From Chara braunii (Eukaryota > Streptophyta > Charophyceae > Charales > Characeae): a DNA stretch of 22,030 nucleotides. Each line of letters begins with the position of its first letter. Position 1 is the first letter of the stretch. The stretch is taken from the NCBI GenBank assembly GCA_003427395.1, contig BFEA01000262.1, positions 593,243 to 615,272 on the forward strand. Reading direction: 5' to 3'. This document shows, piece after piece, positions 18,451 to 22,030 of the stretch. The position numbers and the translations under genes were made by a program. The notes below the pieces were generated by a model. That model searched no databases. It was not told the DNA's origin and saw nothing but the letters and a program-made list of their open reading frames with translations.

Positions 18451-18870
18451 CGAGACAACCTTTCTGCTGAGCAGACCTGCCATCTCGGTGCTCAGTGGGA
18501 ATGTGGAGACCATGATGCTTTGGAGGCCCGACGACCTCCTATCTCCGGAAGAAGACCAAGCATACCTTTCCCTGCTACCCGTCTTCACCCGAATAGAACA
18601 CCCGGTCATTATGGATGTATCTAGACCGACACATGCACCAAATATGTCTGTAATGACTGGGCCCTTCTATTCGGGTGATGACGGGTTGCTCTGTGCCTCC
18701 TCGAGGAAAGCCTGCGGACATCGAACCTTGGCGGGAAGGCTGACATTGACCACAGTTACCGCACCAACATCCCTTGTGAAGCTGGCCACTCTGCCCAAGC
18801 CCTGTCCCTCGCTCCGGCAGTCCTGTTTCCCCATGAGACGCGGCATGGCGGCATTATAATGCCTTTCCAG
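18451..18870. other. Unassigned stretch with a 123-codon plus frame
   Basis: The frame at 18488-18859 begins MLSGNVETMMLWRPDDLLSP. I recognise no domain and see no supporting start context, so I do not call it a gene. Confidence 0.3.
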
Positions 18871-18874
18871 AGGT

Positions 18875-18990
18875 GGTCAGTAAGCAATGGCATACCGTAA
18901 CAAGGCGGCATGTGTCGGTATTATTATTGCCCCACCGGGGTCGGTCAGCACGCGACGGCATAGCGTAACAATGCGCGCATGTGCTCGCTG
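18875..18990 (+). repeat. Two-unit tandem repeat, period 68
   Basis: GGTCAG...GGCATACCGTAACAA...GGCATGTG at 18875 recurs as GGTCAG...GGCATAGCGTAACAA...GCATGTG from 18943. Confidence 0.75.
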
Positions 18991-19054
18991 AGGAATCACC
19001 GTTTTCTGTCGGTCCGGGAGCGGTCGCTACGATGCTTCTTGGTACGAAGGAGGT

Positions 19055-19095
19055 GGTTTCCAGCAGGTGACACTCCCCACCTATAGAATGGATCC
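19055..19095 (-). repeat. Box-family dispersed repeat, copy 6
   Basis: On the minus strand: TATAGGTGGGGAGTGTCACC then TGCTGGAAACC. The CGGGTCC and GCGTCCC end is lost. No poly(T) is adjacent. Confidence 0.65.
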
Positions 19096-19284
19096 TCCAT
19101 CCAAGGGGCCCCTCATGACCTCCTAAAGCGGGCACCCAAATGGGAGAAGAGCGGGACATGTGATGTGAGGGGCTTGTGGTGCGATGTGAAGGGCATGTCA
19201 TGGGATTTGCTATTTCTTCTGAGCAGGCCAGTGGGGAATGTCTAGGGGCCTCTCTGCATTTACCCACCCCACCCCACCTCTCGA

Positions 19285-19298
19285 GGTGAGTACTCACC
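19285..19298. other. Perfect palindrome GGTGAGTACTCACC
   Basis: A 14-bp perfect palindrome immediately preceded by another, CACCTC-TC-GAGGTG. The same 14-mer lies inside a 16-bp palindrome at 19519-19534. Confidence 0.9.
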
Positions 19299-19518
19299 CC
19301 AGGTCCAAACTCACTGAAGGGCACACACTCACTCCAAAAGATGATCAGTCCATGACTCCATGTGAGTCCGGACTGCCACGGCAAGATGAGTGATGTGCAG
19401 CAGTTCACTCAACCCGGCGGTGAGTGAACTTGACTGACACGAGGTGAGAAACAAAGATAGTCCAGACTGCCCGAAAGGTCCCGCCATGAACCCTGCAGGC
19501 GAGGGAAACCAGTTCTAA

Positions 19519-19534
19519 GGGTGAGTACTCACCC
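19519..19534. other. Perfect palindrome GGGTGAGTACTCACCC
   Basis: A 16-bp perfect palindrome containing the same core as 19285-19298, 234 bases downstream. Confidence 0.9.
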
Positions 19535-20065
19535 CGCCCACTTTTCGCACTCCTCACATCCACGTTGCAGTAGACAGAGTTCTGCAATGGGAAACACGGG
19601 AAGACTGCTACAGCAGATAAAGTGGAGTTTCTAGCATGTGCAGTTGCCCGCTTTGAGACTCAGGGTCGAAAATGCCAACTCCCTGTGCACAAATTAGTAG
19701 CGAACACAACCCACCACCAGTACCTCCGACCCTGTTTTTGCCGAGCCTGATTTTCACTGCGCACTGAGTTTGCCGAGCCAGGGCAGTTTCGTCCAAGAAG
19801 CAACAAGGGGAAAAAAAAAAGAAGAAGGAAAGGAGAGAAAAGGAACTTGTCCGTCTCCACAATAACCACCAGGGGTGAAGTCCGACCGCCCAAGTTGAGT
19901 TTTCTCAACGCTGTGCTATCTATCACGTGTGGCATGGTGGGACGGAGCTCTGCCATTGATGTAATGTGAATCTAATGGTACGGAAAAACGGGAGAATAAC
20001 CTATTAGATTTGGTCATTTCGTAGATTTTTTATTTGACATTTTATTTGACGTGAAATCCGTTTTG
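19535..20065. other. Unassigned stretch
   Basis: No gene recognised. An A/G-rich run lies at 19805-19845. A doubled TTTTATTTGAC string lies near 20026-20050. Confidence 0.35.
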
Positions 20066-20071
20066 TAGTAT

Positions 20072-20190
20072 CATACTACCGTCGTCCCCCGAACATAACG
20101 CACCCTGAAAATGAACGTATACAAGGTATGTTTCCGGCCTGATACAGGCAAAATGGGGGTGCGTTGTGTTCGGGGGAAGAAGGTAGTATG
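20072..20190. mobile_element. Short inverted-repeat element (MITE-like)
   Basis: Arms at 20072-20105 and 20157-20190 are 34 bases each and pair at 31 positions, one of the three differences being a G-T wobble. The core is CCCCCGAACA(T/C)AACGCACCC. About 50 bases lie between the arms, with no coding capacity. If the element is taken to begin at CCGTCGTCCCCCG, a TA dinucleotide sits immediately outside both ends, as for Tc1/mariner/pogo-type insertions. The TIR start also resembles pogo/Tigger-type termini. That family placement is inference. Confidence 0.65.
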
Positions 20191-20195
20191 CTTTC

Positions 20196-20199
<4 letters not shown>

Positions 20200-20234
<35 letters not shown>
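20200..20234. repeat. Poly(T) tract of 35
   Basis: A pure T run between the inverted-repeat element and the hairpin/half-box at 20254-20337. Confidence 0.95.
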
Positions 20235-20240
<6 letters not shown>

Positions 20241-20253
20241 GGGGGGCCAGAGT

Positions 20254-20291
20254 GTCGTATGATCCAGGCACTCCGGCTTGGTTCATACGAC
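20254..20291. other. 16-bp-arm hairpin upstream of box copy 7
   Basis: GTCGTATGATCCAGGC (20254-20269) pairs with GCTTGGTTCATACGAC (20276-20291) at 14 of 16 positions, with a 6-base loop. Confidence 0.8.
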
Positions 20292-20312
20292 CACCGCTTT
20301 TGAATTATAAAA

Positions 20313-20337
20313 GCTGGAAAACGGGTCCGGCGTCCCT
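20313..20337 (+). repeat. Box-family dispersed repeat, copy 7 (half-box)
   Basis: GCTGGAAAACGGGTCCGGCG then TCCCT. Only the 3' half of the box is present. The order poly(T), hairpin, box matches that at 7930-8150. Confidence 0.65.
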
Positions 20338-20504
20338 CACATCATAGAAAAGGTTACAATCCATTCCAAAACTGCACTACAAATTTAACAAAATGTCAAA
20401 ATTCCTATTGTGCACAACACGGATAACCTAAAGAAAAAGCAGCAAAAACAAACCTTACAAAAGGAAAGCCTACCACCCTTGAATATCACCCAACCCTGAG
20501 ATCC

Positions 20505-21010
20505 ACCCTGCCACCCGCGCGGCAGGGGTCTGTGACCACAGACCCCGCAAACCCACCCACCTCCTTGCGATTCAAAGCAGATCACTCCAGCCCCCACATT
20601 GCCTACCCAGAACACCAACTCCCTCCATGATGGTGCATCAGCAAACCCTCCGAAATACCCTACCACCCGCGCGGCAGGGGCCAAAGGCCCCGCAAAGCCC
20701 ACCTGCCTCCTCCCGATTTAGGGTAATCCACACCCCCGTCCACGTACACTCCCCAAATGGGATCTTCACCTCCCTCCATGATGACGATCCTACGGAGTAA
20801 CACTCTCCAGTCCCATAGGAAAAGGATGATAGAAAGGACCCCAAACACTTGTGGAGAAACGAACGCGATTCCAAAACATCAACGAACCTGCACAAATGTC
20901 CTACCACCCGCGTGGCAAGGGTCGAAAGACCCTGCAAACCCACCCTCCTCGCGATTTAGGACAAACTGCTCCCCCAGTCAGCATCAACCCCCTAAAAGCC
21001 CCGCCACCCA
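20505..21010 (+). repeat. Three tandem GC-rich units, each with a co-varying hairpin
   Basis: Units start at about 20505, 20657 and 20899. Each reads (A/T)CCT(A/G)CCACCCGCG(C/T)GGCA, a hairpin, then GCAAA(G)CCCACC, CCTC, and CGATT(T/C). Two also share CTCCCTCCATGATG further on. The hairpins are GGGGTCTGT-GACC-ACAGACCCC (20525-20546), GGGGCC-AAA-GGCCCC (20677-20691) and AGGGTC-GAAA-GACCCT (20918-20933). Stem positions differ between units in compensating pairs (G-C versus A-T at the base, T-A versus C-G at the fifth pair). The function and the transcribed strand are unknown. Confidence 0.8.
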
Positions 21011-21070
21011 CCATGACAGGGTCTTTGCAAAGCGACACTCCCATGTTCATCTCTCCACTTCACAGTCAGC

Positions 21071-21293
21071 CAAACAACACACGGGAAAACCAAAAATCGA
21101 AAAGGCAAAAACCAAAATCACTAATTAAACTCTTAACCTAATCTAACAACAGTTAACAATCACGTCTAAAACGTGAACCACAACAGCAAACGAGAAAACC
21201 AAGAAGCGAAAAGACAAAAAACAAAAATGACTAATTAGACTCTTAACCTAATCTAACAACAGTTAAGTAAACAATCACGCCGAAAACGGCAAC
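21071..21293 (+). repeat. A-rich tandem duplication (two units of about 110) with terminal hairpins
   Basis: Both units carry GAAAACCAA, CTAATTA(A/G)AC and an identical block including CTTAACCTAATCTAACAACA. Unit 1 ends in TCACGT-CTAAA-ACGTGA (21160-21176) and unit 2 in GCCG-AAAA-CGGC (21279-21290). Confidence 0.85.
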
Positions 21294-21855
21294 GGAAAAC
21301 AACCACATCCAGGAAAAAAAAACATTCCTCTATCATGACGAGGGAGAAGCTCGCCAGTAGTTGCCAAAAATGAACTGAGCACAACCCTATCGTGCCGAAG
21401 TCGCCCATGCCTTCACAGCAGCAAGGGAACTAAGACCAGAGTCGCAACAGTCCTTGTAAGTGTCTTCCAACAAGCAACGGCTCCAGCTCCCTTACCATCC
21501 GGCACCAGCGATCCACAAAGCTACGTGTCTAAGACCAGGAGGCCGAAGCCCCTGATCAAGCTTCGTTTATGGTATGTTGGCGACTAGCAACCCTGCCTCG
21601 TGGTCAGCCATACATGCGACTCTCTCCCTTTGCGACCTCGCGAGGATTGCCGGCTCCAACCGACCAAGGCCAGCGATAGCCAGGGGCATGGAGGTACCCC
21701 TGCTGGACATCAAGCCATCCAGCGCCCACAAGCGCGCTTCACCCCCTTGCGACCGTGCCATTCCGCCGGCAAGTTCTGGCATGCATGCAGTGCCTGCGTT
21801 GCGCTGCGTGCAACCCCCTGCTTGCCGTCGACCGATCGGTTCGGGGGGTTAAACC
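21294..21855. other. Unassigned stretch
   Basis: Open frames of 70-118 codons exist on both strands from 21567 onward. Overlapping frames on opposite strands and the lack of any recognisable domain argue against a gene. Confidence 0.35.
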
Positions 21856-21859
21856 ATTT

Positions 21860-21910
21860 TAAGTTGAGAAAACTACCCTACCCCCCCCCCAGGGTAGATT
21901 TCCCAACTTA
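21860..21910. other. 20-bp-arm hairpin around a C-run
   Basis: TAAGTTGAGAAAACTACCCT (21860-21879) pairs with AGGGTAGATTTCCCAACTTA (21891-21910) at 18 of 20 positions. The loop is an A followed by ten C. It may be a small inverted-repeat element. Confidence 0.8.
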
Positions 21911-22002
21911 CGTGCCTTTCTTTTTTTGTGTGTTTTTAGACATCATTACATCCTGAAACGGAGGCCCCCCAGAATAGATTGGGCATGTGTATGTGTGTGG
22001 GG

Positions 22003-22030
22003 AAAAAAAAAAAAAAAAAAAAAAAAAAAA
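22003..22030. repeat. Poly(A) tract running off the window end
   Basis: At least 28 A at the right edge. The end of the tract is not in the window. Confidence 0.95.

Noticed and set aside
18854-19408. 184-codon minus-strand ORF
   Set aside because: It crosses box copy 6, tandem repeats and a palindrome, and its translation has no domain. It is a chance frame in GC-rich repeat DNA.
20500-21300. CRISPR-like array
   Set aside because: There are only three units with unequal spacing (152 and 242 bases), the repeats are long and diverged, and the genome is eukaryotic.

Overview
This window looks like gene-poor, repeat-rich nuclear DNA of a eukaryote. The evidence is LINE retrotransposon remnants, pure poly(A), poly(T), poly(C) and poly(G) runs, long GT and GA microsatellites, inverted-repeat elements, and no prokaryotic-style operons. 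I cannot fix the lineage from sequence alone. The text is an assembled scaffold: there are single N characters at 12800 and 17673, and a sequencing-library adapter junction is left in the sequence at 17454-17488. I found no intact, complete protein-coding gene.

Layout. 1-3400: simple repeats, a tRNA-like Pol III box A/box B pair, and the first copies of a short dispersed element (the 'GGTGGGGAGCA box' family), which often lies beside poly(T) or poly(A). 3735-5200 and 5465-7240: two diverged, decayed 3' parts of the same non-LTR retrotransposon family, both on +, each with a recognisable zf-RVT C-terminal zinc-binding region. 7300-9130: hairpins, another box element, and otherwise featureless DNA. 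9131-9610 and 13108-13588: two copies of a roughly 480-bp dispersed repeat, the first of which cuts off an HSP70 relic. 9605-11290 and 16225-17055: three diverged HSP70-family relics on -. Copies A and B are head-to-tail and in one reading frame, with a single TAG inside A's lid region. 12670-12960: a duplicated segment flanking a GT/N/GA microsatellite. 13600-16200: unassigned DNA with perfect hairpins and a GGGAC motif array. 17380-17735: an assembly artefact. 18350-19550: minisatellites and perfect palindromes. 20070-21300: a MITE-like inverted-repeat element, three tandem GC-rich units whose hairpin stems co-vary, and an A-rich tandem duplication. 21860-22030: a hairpin and a terminal poly(A) tract.

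Nothing here works together as a pathway. The window is best read as a graveyard of duplicated HSP70 fragments and mobile elements. The most notable signals are the in-frame HSP70 A-B tandem, the co-varying hairpin array near 20.5-20.9 kb, the box-element family, and the mate-pair junction artefact, which must be masked before anyone interprets that locus.
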